A stretch of 64,000 nt of DNA from Pseudomonas sp. LD120 (GTDB taxonomy: Bacteria; Pseudomonadota; Gammaproteobacteria; Pseudomonadales; Pseudomonadaceae). The notes beneath the pieces were generated by a model. It saw only the letters and a program-made list of their open reading frames with translations. It did no database searches and was not told where the DNA came from. Where the stretch lies: assembly GCF_009861525.1 (NCBI RefSeq), contig NZ_WVHL01000005.1, positions 248,001-312,000 of the forward strand, given 5' to 3'. A program made the translations under genes and the position numbers. Below, piece by piece: positions 15,962 to 25,073 of the stretch; the stretch's first letter is position 1, and every line of letters starts with the position of its first letter.

Positions 15962-18247
15962 ATGAATGATCTGGCCAACTCCCCCATGACTACGACATCT
16001 CCCCCCAAGCGCATTGACTTCAATACGCCTGAGCTGCAACGCAAGCGCCGCATCCGAGCGCTGAAAGATCACCTGACCCGCTGGTACGTCCTGGTGGGTG
16101 GGCTGGCGGTGCTGGGTGCTATCACCCTGATCTTTTTCTTTCTCGCCTACGTCGTTGCGCCGCTGTTCCAGGGCGCCGACCTGACCGCCAAGGACCCTCT
16201 GACGCCCGCTTGGATGCAGGACGCCGGCAAGCCGCTGATGTTCTCCCTCGAAGAGCAGAATCAGGTGGCCATGCGGGTATCCGACCAGGGGCAGGCGTTG
16301 TTCTTCGATATTCACAGCGGCGCCGAACTGCGCAAGGTCGACCTGCCGATCCCGGCGGGCGCCAGCGTTGTTTCCATCGGCAAGGACCAGCCTGGCAACC
16401 CGCTGGTGGTGGTGGGGCTGTCCAACGGCCAGGCCCTGGTGTTCCGTCATACCTATAAAGTCAGCTACCCGGATGGTAAGAAGACCATCTCGCCGGCCAT
16501 CGAGTACCCCTACGGCGAAGCCCCGATCACCCTGAATGAGCAGGGCGGTGCGTTGGAGCACGTCAACCTCAACGCCACGGATTCATCGCTGATCATCGCC
16601 GCTTCCACCGGTGCGCAACTGCAGGTGCTGAAGCTGACCCGCGAAGAAAACATGATGACCGGTGAAGTCACCAGCGAGCAGAGCCGCGTCGAGCTGCCGC
16701 AGATGACTGAACCGGTCAAGGCGATGTACATCGATCCACGCCAGCAATGGCTGTACGTGATCAATGGCCGGGCCCAGGCCGACGTGTTCAGCCTGCGCGA
16801 CAAGAGCCTCAACGGTCGCTACAAACTGCTGGAAGACGCCGACAGCGAAGTCACCGCCAGCACTCAGTTGGTGGGGGGGATCTCGCTGATCATCGGTACC
16901 TCCAAGGGTGGCCTGGCCCAGTGGTTCATGGCCCGTGACCCGGACGGCGAGCAGCGCCTGAAGCAGATCCGTACCTTCCAGATGGGCACCGCGCCGATCA
17001 TCGAGATCACTGCCGAAGAGCGTCGCAAGGGCTTTGTCGCCCTGGATGCAGCCGGCAAACTCGGGGTGTTCCACAGCACCGCTCACCGCACCTTGCTGGT
17101 GGACCAGGTGGTGGATGGCCCGGGTGTGTTCGGTCTGTCGCCACGGGCCAACCGGGTGATCGTCGAAGCCAACGGCAAGCTGCAACCGTTGCTGCTGGAC
17201 AACCCGCACCCGGAAGTGTCCTGGAGCGCGCTGTGGAGCAAGGTCTGGTACGAAAACTACGACGCGCCTAAATACGTCTGGCAATCCACCGCGGCCAACA
17301 CCGACTTCGAACCCAAGCTGAGCCTGGCACCGCTGACCTTTGGCACCCTGAAGGCGGCGTTCTACGCCATGCTGCTGGCGGCGCCATTGGCCGTGGCCGC
17401 GGCGATCTACACCGCCTACTTCATGGCTCCGGGCATGCGCCGCAAGGTCAAGCCGGTGATCGAGCTGATGGAGGCGATGCCGACGGTGATCCTCGGTTTC
17501 TTCGCCGGTCTGTTCCTGGCGCCCTATGTCGAAGGCCATCTACCGGGCATCTTCAGCCTGTTGATGCTGCTGCCGATCGGTATTCTGGTGGCCGGTTTCA
17601 CCTTCAGCCGCCTGCCTGAGTCGATCCGCCTGAAAGTGCCGGATGGCTGGGAAAGTGCGCTGCTGATCCCGGTGATCATCTTCGTCGGCTTCCTCTCGCT
17701 GTACATGAGCCCGTTCATGGAGAACTGGTTCTTCGGCGGTGACATGCGCATGTGGATCTCCCACGACCTGGGGATCACCTACGACCAGCGCAACGCTCTG
17801 GTGGTTGGCCTGGCCATGGGGTTCGCGGTGATCCCGAACATCTACTCGATCGCCGAAGACGCCGTGTTCAGCGTGCCCCGTGGCCTGACCCTGGGCTCGC
17901 TGGCCTTGGGCGCCACGCCGTGGCAGACCATGACGCGGGTGGTGATCCTCACCGCCAGCCCGGGGATTTTCTCGGCACTGATGATCGGCATGGGCCGCGC
18001 CGTGGGCGAGACCATGATCGTGCTGATGGCCACCGGTAACACCCCGGTCATGGAGCTGAACCTGTTCGAAGGCCTGCGCACCCTGGCGGCCAACGTCGCG
18101 GTGGAAATGCCCGAATCGGAAGTCGGCGGCAGCCACTACCGCGTGTTGTTCCTCTCGGCATTGGTGCTGCTGTTGTTCACCTTCGTCATGAACACCCTCG
18201 CCGAGCTGATCCGTCAGCGTCTGCGCAAGAAATACTCGTCGCTTTAA
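15962..18247 (+). CDS. pstC: Phosphate ABC transporter permease, long form
   Basis: 761 residues, more than twice the E. coli PstC (about 320). One membrane segment near residue 45 is followed by a periplasmic region of roughly 370 residues. The C-terminal part has five to six segments and the permease loop ('RGLTLGSLALGATPWQTMTRVV' and 'GMGRAVGETMIVLMATGNTP'). The enlarged form is normal in Pseudomonas. With PstA it forms the channel for phosphate delivered by PstS. The start is uncertain: ATG 15962 or ATG 15986 (MTTTSPPKRIDF), because the Pho box leaves little room for a leader. PstA follows after 15 bases. Confidence 0.9.
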   Translation: MNDLANSPMTTTSPPKRIDFNTPELQRKRRIRALKDHLTRWYVLVGGLAVLGAITLIFFFLAYVVAPLFQGADLTAKDPLTPAWMQDAGKPLMFSLEEQNQVAMRVSDQGQALFFDIHSGAELRKVDLPIPAGASVVSIGKDQPGNPLVVVGLSNGQALVFRHTYKVSYPDGKKTISPAIEYPYGEAPITLNEQGGALEHVNLNATDSSLIIAASTGAQLQVLKLTREENMMTGEVTSEQSRVELPQMTEPVKAMYIDPRQQWLYVINGRAQADVFSLRDKSLNGRYKLLEDADSEVTASTQLVGGISLIIGTSKGGLAQWFMARDPDGEQRLKQIRTFQMGTAPIIEITAEERRKGFVALDAAGKLGVFHSTAHRTLLVDQVVDGPGVFGLSPRANRVIVEANGKLQPLLLDNPHPEVSWSALWSKVWYENYDAPKYVWQSTAANTDFEPKLSLAPLTFGTLKAAFYAMLLAAPLAVAAAIYTAYFMAPGMRRKVKPVIELMEAMPTVILGFFAGLFLAPYVEGHLPGIFSLLMLLPIGILVAGFTFSRLPESIRLKVPDGWESALLIPVIIFVGFLSLYMSPFMENWFFGGDMRMWISHDLGITYDQRNALVVGLAMGFAVIPNIYSIAEDAVFSVPRGLTLGSLALGATPWQTMTRVVILTASPGIFSALMIGMGRAVGETMIVLMATGNTPVMELNLFEGLRTLAANVAVEMPESEVGGSHYRVLFLSALVLLLFTFVMNTLAELIRQRLRKKYSSL

Positions 18248-18262
18248 GAAAGGTAGAAGTCT

Positions 18263-19933
18263 GTGAAACAGAACTCCCTAAAAGACTGGTTCAAGAGCGG
18301 CGCCCCCGGCGTCTGGATCAGCGGTGGCGCGGTGTCCATCGCGGTCATCATGACCATCGGCCTGCTGGCGGTGATCGCCGTGCGTGGCCTCGGTCACTTC
18401 TGGCCGGCGGACCTGGTGCACGCCAATTACGATGTCCCGGGTCAGGCCAACCACCTGGTTGTCGGTGAAGTGGTGCAAAAGGAAGAGGTGCCCCGTGCAC
18501 GGTTGAAGAGTGCCGGCCTGCCGGTGCCTGACCAGGGGCCGGAGTTCATGACTCGGGAGCTGATCAAGGTCGGCAACCGTGACCTGAACGGCAACGACTT
18601 CACCTGGATCGTCGGCGAGTGGCTGACCAACCAGAGCTACCCCAAGGAGCTGATGGCCATCGAGCGCCGTGAGTGGGGCAACTTCTACGGTTATCTGGTC
18701 AACGTCAAAGAAAACGGCAAGGTAATCGCCGAAGGCGAAGCCGCCTGGCCTGAGCTGCAAGCGCGGATCGAGCGAGTGAACAAGCTGGCTGCCCAGCTCA
18801 AGTCCCTGGAAAAGTCCGACATCGGTGCAATCAACGCCGGCCTTGAGCGCATCCGCCTGCACGGTCGCAAGCTGGAGCTGGAGGGCAAGTTGAGCCCCGC
18901 CGCCCAAGCCGACATGGACGCCGAGCGCGCCGAGCTCAATGCCCGCTACCAGGACATCGAAGCCCGTCTGAGCGATTTGCACGCGCAGTTCAATCGCGAC
19001 AGCCTGACCGCTCGCGATGCCAACGGTAAAGAGCTCGAAATCGGCCTGGGCAAGGTGGTCCACGCCTATCAGCCGAACGCCATGGGCACTTTTGCCAAGA
19101 TCGGCTTCTACTTCAACAAGGTCTGGGAGTTCCTCAGCGACGACCCCCGTGAAGCCAACACTGAAGGCGGGATCTTCCCGGCGATCTTCGGCACCGTGAT
19201 GATGACCCTGATCATGGCCATGATCGTCACCCCGTTCGGCGTGCTAGCGGCGGTCTACCTGCGTGAATACGCCAAGCAGAATGCCCTGACCCGGGTGATC
19301 CGCATCGCCGTGAACAACCTGGCGGGGGTTCCGGCCATCGTCTACGGCGTGTTCGGCCTGGGCTTCTTCGTCTATGTACTGGGCGGCTCCCTGGACCGAC
19401 TGTTCTTCCCCGAAGCCCTGCCGGCACCGACCTTCGGTACCCCGGGCCTGCTCTGGGCCTCGCTGACCCTGGCGCTGCTGGCGGTGCCAGTGGTGATCGT
19501 GGCCACCGAAGAAGGCCTGGCGCGGATCCCCCGGACCGTGCGCGAAGGCTCCCTGGCCCTCGGCGCGACCAAGGCCGAAACCCTGTGGAAGATCGTTCTG
19601 CCCATGGCCAGCCCGGCGATGATGACTGGCATGATCCTCGCCGTGGCCCGTGCCGCCGGTGAAGTGGCGCCGCTGATGCTGGTGGGTGTGGTGAAACTGG
19701 CGCCGTCGCTGCCGGTGGACGGCAACTACCCGTACCTGCACCTGGATCAGAAGATCATGCACCTGGGCTTCCACATCTATGACGTCGGCTTCCAGAGTCC
19801 CAACGTCGAGGCGGCGCGGCCGCTGGTGTACGCCACTGCGCTGCTGCTGGTGCTGGTGATTGCCACGCTCAACCTGTCGGCGGTGTGGATTCGCAACCAC
19901 CTGCGCGAGAAGTACAAGGCGCTGGATAGCTAA
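18263..19933 (+). CDS. pstA: Phosphate ABC transporter permease, long form
   Basis: 556 residues against about 300 in E. coli. It starts at a GTG with AAGGTAG upstream. An N-terminal membrane segment (residues 15-40) is followed by an inserted region of about 220 residues whose second half (near 170-245) is charged and heptad-like, probably a periplasmic coiled coil. The permease core follows with 'EEGLARIPRTVREGSLALGATK' and GMILAVARAAGEVAPLML. It pairs with PstC. PstB is 180 bases downstream, the gap being filled by repeats. Confidence 0.9.
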   Translation: MKQNSLKDWFKSGAPGVWISGGAVSIAVIMTIGLLAVIAVRGLGHFWPADLVHANYDVPGQANHLVVGEVVQKEEVPRARLKSAGLPVPDQGPEFMTRELIKVGNRDLNGNDFTWIVGEWLTNQSYPKELMAIERREWGNFYGYLVNVKENGKVIAEGEAAWPELQARIERVNKLAAQLKSLEKSDIGAINAGLERIRLHGRKLELEGKLSPAAQADMDAERAELNARYQDIEARLSDLHAQFNRDSLTARDANGKELEIGLGKVVHAYQPNAMGTFAKIGFYFNKVWEFLSDDPREANTEGGIFPAIFGTVMMTLIMAMIVTPFGVLAAVYLREYAKQNALTRVIRIAVNNLAGVPAIVYGVFGLGFFVYVLGGSLDRLFFPEALPAPTFGTPGLLWASLTLALLAVPVVIVATEEGLARIPRTVREGSLALGATKAETLWKIVLPMASPAMMTGMILAVARAAGEVAPLMLVGVVKLAPSLPVDGNYPYLHLDQKIMHLGFHIYDVGFQSPNVEAARPLVYATALLLVLVIATLNLSAVWIRNHLREKYKALDS

Positions 19934-19940
19934 GAAGAAC

Positions 19941-20103
19941 AGTGGCAGGCGGCAAGCCTCTAGCGGCAAGCCGCCTGCGTGTAACTTGAAGCTCGTAGCG
20001 TGCAACTTGCCGCTACGAGCGTAGCGAGCCCAAAGCTGCAAGCCGCGACAAGCCGCTTGCGCACAACTTGAAGCTTGTAGCTTGCAACTTGCGGCTACGA
20101 ACG
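19941..20103. repeat. Intergenic repeat cluster between pstA and pstB
   Basis: Several overlapping copies of a short unit containing AACTTGAAGCTTGTAGCTTG / GCAACTTGCGGCTACGA, some inverted. The family is unlike the GTAGCCGC REPs. Relatives occur at 20953-21045 (pstB/phoU) and 27886-27963 (phoR/phoB). Confidence 0.7.
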
Positions 20104-20113
20104 GAGTGAGACC

Positions 20114-20947
<834 letters not shown>

Positions 20948-20952
20948 AGAGG

Positions 20953-21045
20953 CAACTGCAGCCGCAGGCTTCAAGCGGCAAGACAGCGGCGGTATCCGGA
21001 TCAATATTTAACTGCTTGAAGCTTGCGGCTTGAAGCTTGCAACTT
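20953..21045. repeat. Intergenic repeat between pstB and phoU
   Basis: It contains GCAGGCTTCAAGCGGCAAG and CTTGAAGCTTGCGGCTTGAA, members of the same family as 19941-20103, able to fold into imperfect hairpins. Confidence 0.65.
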
Positions 21046-21061
21046 TCGCGGAGCGAACACG

Positions 21062-21823
21062 ATGATTTCGAAGGAAGGCCTTACTCACCACATCTCCCAG
21101 CAGTTCAATGCCGAGCTCGAAGAGGTGCGCAGCCACCTGCTGGCCATGGGCGGGTTGGTGGAGAAGCAAGTCAATGACGCGGTTACCGCGCTGATCGAGG
21201 CCGACTCCGGCCTGGCCCAGCAGGTGCGTGAGATCGACGACCAGATCAACCAGATGGAACGCAACATCGACGAGGAGTGCCTGCGCATTCTGGCCCGTCG
21301 CCAGCCGGCGGCGTCGGACCTGCGGTTGATCATCAGCATCTCCAAGTCGGTGATCGACCTGGAGCGCATTGGTGACGAATCCACCAAGATCGCTCGTCGG
21401 GCGATCCAGTTGTGCGAAGAGGGCGAGGCACCGCGTGGCTACGTGGAAGTGCGTCACATTGGCGACCAGGTACGCAACATGGTTCGCGATGCGCTGGACG
21501 CTTTTGCCCGCTTCGATGCCGACCTGGCACTTTCCGTGGCCCAGTACGACAAGACCATCGACCGCGAGTACAAGACCGCGCTGCGTGAGCTGGCCACCTA
21601 CATGATGGAAGACCCGCGCTCTATCTCGCGGGTTCTGAGCATTATCTGGGTGCTGCGCTCGCTGGAACGGATCGGCGATCACGCGCGCAACATTTCCGAA
21701 CTGGTGATTTATCTGGTGCGTGGCACCGATGTGCGCCATCTCGGACTCAAGCGCATGAAGGAAGAAGTTGAAGGTACCAGTAGCGAATCCGCTAATGTTC
21801 CGGGTCAGGCTGACGATAAATAA
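21062..21823 (+). CDS. phoU: Phosphate signalling regulator
   Basis: 253 residues forming two PhoU repeats. Each has the helix with the metal-binding pattern E-R-I-G-D: 'DLERIGDESTKIARRA' (near residue 100) and SLERIGDHARNISEL (near residue 200). PhoU restrains PhoR kinase activity when phosphate is plentiful by linking it to PstB. It is the last gene of the pst operon. The ATG at 21062 follows GCGGAGCG; a longer frame upstream runs through the repeat and is rejected. Confidence 0.95.
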   Translation: MISKEGLTHHISQQFNAELEEVRSHLLAMGGLVEKQVNDAVTALIEADSGLAQQVREIDDQINQMERNIDEECLRILARRQPAASDLRLIISISKSVIDLERIGDESTKIARRAIQLCEEGEAPRGYVEVRHIGDQVRNMVRDALDAFARFDADLALSVAQYDKTIDREYKTALRELATYMMEDPRSISRVLSIIWVLRSLERIGDHARNISELVIYLVRGTDVRHLGLKRMKEEVEGTSSESANVPGQADDK

Positions 21824-21840
21824 GAGTGCCCGAGAAGAGC

Positions 21841-21867
21841 GCCCGGCCGCTTGGCCGGGCGTTTTTG
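21841..21867 (+). terminator. Terminator of the pstCAB-phoU operon
   Basis: GCCCGGCC (21841-21848) pairs with GGCCGGGC (21853-21860) over loop GCTT, followed by GTTTTTGTTT. Confidence 0.92.
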
Positions 21868-21989
21868 TTTGTGGCCCTCTAATTCGAAAAGCAGCACCCG
21901 CGAACGAAAAGTCCCGGCGTGACTGAAGAGTTTTGGCAAAGTGCCATCAGCCAGCGTTATGCTTGCCGGGATTTTTAAAGGGGTGGTCG

Positions 21990-22940
21990 ATGAGTAAGGT
22001 AAGTGTGTTGGTGGTGGATGACGCTTCGTTCATTCGTGACTTGGTGAAGAAGTGCCTGCGCAACTACTTCCCTGGTATCAAGATCGAAGACGCGGTCAAC
22101 GGCAAGAAGGCTCAGGCGATGCTCGCCCGCGAAACCTTCGACCTGGTCCTGTGTGATTGGGAAATGCCAGAAATGTCCGGGCTTGAATTGCTCACCTGGT
22201 GCCGTGGCCAAGAGGCGATGAAAACCATGCCGTTCGTCATGGTCACCAGCCGCGGCGACAAGGAAAACGTGGTGCAGGCGATCCAGGCCGGGGTTTCCGG
22301 TTATGTCAGCAAGCCCTTCACCAACGAACAGCTGCTGACCAAGGTCAAGCAGGCCCTGAACAAGGTCGGCAAGCTCGACACCTTGATGAACAGTGCGCCG
22401 ACCAAGATGAACTCAGCGTTCGGCAACGACTCCCTGAGCGCCCTGACCGGCGGCAAGCCGGCGGTGGTGGGGGCTTCGGCGCCGGTCAACCCGTTTGCCA
22501 GGCCCACGGCTCCAGCGTCCGCGCCGAGTGCCGCAGCGCCGGCTCGTGGCTTGATCAACAGCCCACCGGTCAAGGCGCCGGCACCTGCTGCCGCCTCCAG
22601 CGCTGGTCGTGGCCAGGGGCAACTGCGCTTGTCCAGCGGCAACCAGCCGTGCGTGATCAAAGCCCTGAGCATCAAGGAAGCGCTGTTGGTGGTTAAGCGC
22701 ACCGACAGCTTGCCTCAGGTGCTGGAAAGCGCAGTGCTGGATCTGGAGCAGGGCGATAACGCCGAAGTGGCACGGCTCAACGGCTACCTGCATGCGGTGG
22801 TGGCGGTGGAGCCCAAGCCTGATAGTGACTGGCTGCAACTGACCTTCCGCTTTGTCGACCAGGACGCTCAGAAGCTCGACTACATCTCCCGCCTGATCGC
22901 CCGCGGCACCGCTCAGAAGCACTTCGTTCCCGGCGCCTGA
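21990..22940 (+). CDS. Response regulator with C-terminal variable domain
   Basis: 316 residues. Residues 1-125 form a CheY-like receiver: acidic pair VDDASFIRD, phospho-acceptor Asp56 in LCDWEMPEMSG, and the Lys of VSKPF. A Pro/Ala-rich linker (about 160-220) leads to a C-terminal domain near 220-316 that I cannot firmly assign; it could be a PilZ-like fold, but the canonical R-x-x-x-R motif is not obvious. No DNA-binding domain is seen. The ATG at 21990 follows AAAGGGGTGG. It has the same position next to phoU as PA5364 in P. aeruginosa (from memory). Confidence 0.8.
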   Translation: MSKVSVLVVDDASFIRDLVKKCLRNYFPGIKIEDAVNGKKAQAMLARETFDLVLCDWEMPEMSGLELLTWCRGQEAMKTMPFVMVTSRGDKENVVQAIQAGVSGYVSKPFTNEQLLTKVKQALNKVGKLDTLMNSAPTKMNSAFGNDSLSALTGGKPAVVGASAPVNPFARPTAPASAPSAAAPARGLINSPPVKAPAPAAASSAGRGQGQLRLSSGNQPCVIKALSIKEALLVVKRTDSLPQVLESAVLDLEQGDNAEVARLNGYLHAVVAVEPKPDSDWLQLTFRFVDQDAQKLDYISRLIARGTAQKHFVPGA

Positions 22941-22953
22941 TCTTCATCCGCCG

Positions 22954-23035
22954 CGTAGCTGCTGGCTGGCCAGCGAAGGCGCCCGATAGGGCGCCGCAAG
23001 GTGTACGTTGCTGTTTGCCGGCAAGCCAGTGCCGA
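22954..23035. repeat. REP-like inverted repeat downstream of the response regulator
   Basis: It opens GCGTAGCTGCTGGCTGGCCAG and contains a perfect GGCGCCC-GATA-GGGCGCC hairpin (22978-22995). Probably a diverged member of the GTAGGAGC repeat type. The rest of the 433-base gap up to 23373 holds the toxin-antitoxin control region. Confidence 0.5.
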
Positions 23036-23235
23036 CGCTGATGCGGGCCGCCGCGGACATCTGCTGAAAACACTTTCCACACCGGTTGTTTGCCTGCCGC
23101 CCAGGTAGGCTGTTGCGCTATCCATCGAATCCGCCAACGGCACGCCACATCGGCCGTAACCCGCAGGGCACAGGGCCTAGGCCGCTCCTCCCGAGACGTT
23201 GCTCCGTACGTCTGATTAATGGTCTTGCGCTTGAT

Positions 23236-23255
23236 TTATATCTGTTTGGATATAA
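23236..23255 (+). promoter_or_regulatory. Candidate operator of the HigBA-type pair
   Basis: TTATATC-N6-GATATAA is a perfect dyad in an AT-rich island, about 120 bases before the toxin start. Autoregulation by the XRE-type antitoxin is the expected mechanism for this class. Confidence 0.5.
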
Positions 23256-23373
23256 GTTGCATGGAGCGCTCTACCTGATTCACCCCTTGCGGCCATGCCT
23301 TGAAACAACCCGGTGCGGCCAGCCTCGGCCGTCTTGATTAGCCTTGCTCCTGGTCAGTCACAGGAGAAGTTCG

Positions 23374-23709
23374 ATGCCCAGGCACAAGGATGTGGTGTTT
23401 GTCGGGAGCGCGCTGCGGGATCTCAGGGTGTTTCCTGAAGATGCTCGTCGGGCCGCCGGTTTCCAGTTGGATCTGCTGCAGCAGGGTGAACAGCCCTACG
23501 ACTGCAGGTCGGTGAACACCATCGGTCCGGGCGTTTTCGAGATCAGGGTCCATGAGGATTCAGGGGCGTTTCGGGTGTTCTATGTGGTCAGGCGGCCCGC
23601 AGCCATTTATGTGCTGTACGCGGTGCGCAAGACCACCCGCAAGACCGAAGCGCGGGATATCGAACTGGCTCGCGCCAGATTTCAGGACACGGGGTTACGC
23701 CATGACTGA
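23374..23709 (+). CDS. HigB/Gp49-type toxin of a toxin-antitoxin pair
   Basis: 111 residues, RelE-superfamily phage-derived Gp49-like type. The fold signature is visible: VFVGSALRDLRVFPEDARRAAG (helical hairpin), IGPGVFEIRVHEDSGAFRVFYVV (central strands with the conserved R/E) and IYVLYAVRKTTRKTEARDIELA. Members are ribosome-dependent mRNA nucleases in characterised cases. The toxin comes first and overlaps the antitoxin by eight bases, the usual HigBA order. The ATG at 23374 follows AGGAGAAG. Confidence 0.85.
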   Translation: MPRHKDVVFVGSALRDLRVFPEDARRAAGFQLDLLQQGEQPYDCRSVNTIGPGVFEIRVHEDSGAFRVFYVVRRPAAIYVLYAVRKTTRKTEARDIELARARFQDTGLRHD

Positions 23710-24016
23710 TTCACCGCTTACTCAACGCTTTGCCAGTGTCTGGGACGCCCTTGAGGCCACTCCCCAGGACGCCGCCAACATGCGCCTGCGGGCCAAGCTG
23801 ATGCTGGAGCTGGGCAAGACCGTACACGCCTGGGGGGTATCGCAGAAGGAGGCCGCCAGGCGCCTCAATATCTCCCAGCCGCGGCTCAACGACGTGCTCA
23901 GCGGCAAGATCAACAAGTTTTCCCTCGATGCCTTGGTCAACCTGTCCGAGGCTGCTCATCTGGGGGTGGATCTCCACTTCGATGCCCGTGGTATCGACCC
24001 CTTGGCCCCAGTCTGA
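23702..24016 (+). CDS. HigA-type XRE antitoxin
   Basis: 104 residues. A helix-turn-helix of the XRE family is clear at residues 45-85: 'WGVSQKEAARRLNISQPRLNDVLSGKINKFSLDALVNL' in two parts (SQKEAARRLNISQPRLNDVL, then SGKINKFSLDALV). It is the size and type paired with Gp49-like toxins. It overlaps the toxin stop (ATG at 23702, toxin TGA 23707-23709), so the two are translationally coupled. It presumably neutralises the toxin and represses the operon. Confidence 0.85.
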   Translation: MTDSPLTQRFASVWDALEATPQDAANMRLRAKLMLELGKTVHAWGVSQKEAARRLNISQPRLNDVLSGKINKFSLDALVNLSEAAHLGVDLHFDARGIDPLAPV

Positions 24017-24077
24017 TTCACACAAGTTGCATGTCTGGCTGCTAGCGTGATGTCTCACCCTGCCAAGAAGCTGCCCC

Positions 24078-24977
24078 ATGTTTGTGCGCCTGCTGCTGTT
24101 GTTGTGTGGATGGTCTTTTTTCGCAACGTCGCTGGCGGCGATGACTGTTTACAAGTCCATCGACGCCAATGGCGTGGTGTCCTACAGCGACCGGCCGGCG
24201 CCGGGGGCCCAGGCGTTCGTGTTTCGCGAGCGCATGGTCGAGCACCTGGAGCGTCAGGTGCGCCTGGATATCCACCAGCACCAGGGGGTGGAGGCGGTGT
24301 ATGTGCGCAACGATCTCTATGCTCCGGTGGAGATCGAGTTGGCTTTTACCGGCGTGCACAACGTCAGCGGGGCGCCCGCTCGGCCGATCCGTCAGGTGCT
24401 GCCGGCCCGCAGCAGGCAGCGCTTGGCGCTGCTCAGGGCCATTCGGGTCGACCAACCCTTGAGCTATGTCCCCAGGTTCCGTTACTCCCTGGGGGACCCG
24501 GCGGGGGCCGTTCACACCTATCGTTACCGGTGGCCGTGGCGCGGCGGGTCGTTTCGCCTGAGCCAGGGCGCCAATGGCCGATACAGCCATTTCGGTGCCA
24601 AGAATCGCTACGCCATGGACATCGCCATGCCGGTGGGCACGCCGATCATCGCGGCGCGTGGCGGAGTGGTGGTGAAGACCGAGAATGCCCAGGACGGGCG
24701 CGGTAGTAACCCGGCGGGCAACTTTGTCCGGGTGCTGCACAACGACGGCACCATGGGGGTGTACCTGCACCTCAAGCAAGGTTCGGTGAGTGTGCGCGAA
24801 GGTCAGCGGGTGGTGCCGGGCAGCCCGCTGGGGTTGTCGGGCAATACCGGCAACAGCAGCGGGCCGCACCTGCATTTTGTGGTGCAGCGCAACACCGGGC
24901 TGGGGTTGGTGTCGATTCCCTATCAGTTCGATCGGCCGCTGGGGCCATTGCCCAATTTCGCCCTCGGCAAACCCTAG
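24078..24977 (+). CDS. Exported M23-family peptidase with DUF4124-like N-terminus
   Basis: 299 residues. A signal peptide (residues 1-21) precedes MTVYKSIDANGVVSYSDRPAPGA, a DUF4124-like segment. The C-terminal LytM/M23 domain has the metal and catalytic motifs: SHFGAKNRYAMDIAMPVGTP, VYLHLKQGS and GPHLHFVV (H-x-H). It is expected to cleave peptidoglycan peptides or regulate enzymes that do so. No lipobox Cys is present, so it is soluble periplasmic. It sits between the toxin-antitoxin pair and a convergent membrane-protein gene, as PA5363 does in P. aeruginosa (from memory). Confidence 0.88.
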   Translation: MFVRLLLLLCGWSFFATSLAAMTVYKSIDANGVVSYSDRPAPGAQAFVFRERMVEHLERQVRLDIHQHQGVEAVYVRNDLYAPVEIELAFTGVHNVSGAPARPIRQVLPARSRQRLALLRAIRVDQPLSYVPRFRYSLGDPAGAVHTYRYRWPWRGGSFRLSQGANGRYSHFGAKNRYAMDIAMPVGTPIIAARGGVVVKTENAQDGRGSNPAGNFVRVLHNDGTMGVYLHLKQGSVSVREGQRVVPGSPLGLSGNTGNSSGPHLHFVVQRNTGLGLVSIPYQFDRPLGPLPNFALGKP

Positions 24978-24998
24978 CAACTCCCAGGGCCGAGGCTG

Positions 24999-25038
24999 CT
25001 TGCGGTAGCCTTGCGTTGCAAGGGGCGGCTACCGCAAG
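24999..25038. terminator. Nested hairpin between convergent genes
   Basis: A perfect 12-base inverted repeat CTTGCGGTAGCC (24999-25010) / GGCTACCGCAAG (25027-25038), with an inner CCTTGC-GTT-GCAAGG. It lies between the peptidase (+) and the CorC/HlyC gene (-). No T run is present, so it may be a REP-like element with a shared termination role. Confidence 0.5.
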
Positions 25039-25073
25039 GTTGGTCGCTCGAGGTGGCGGTGCTGGGGCCGCGG

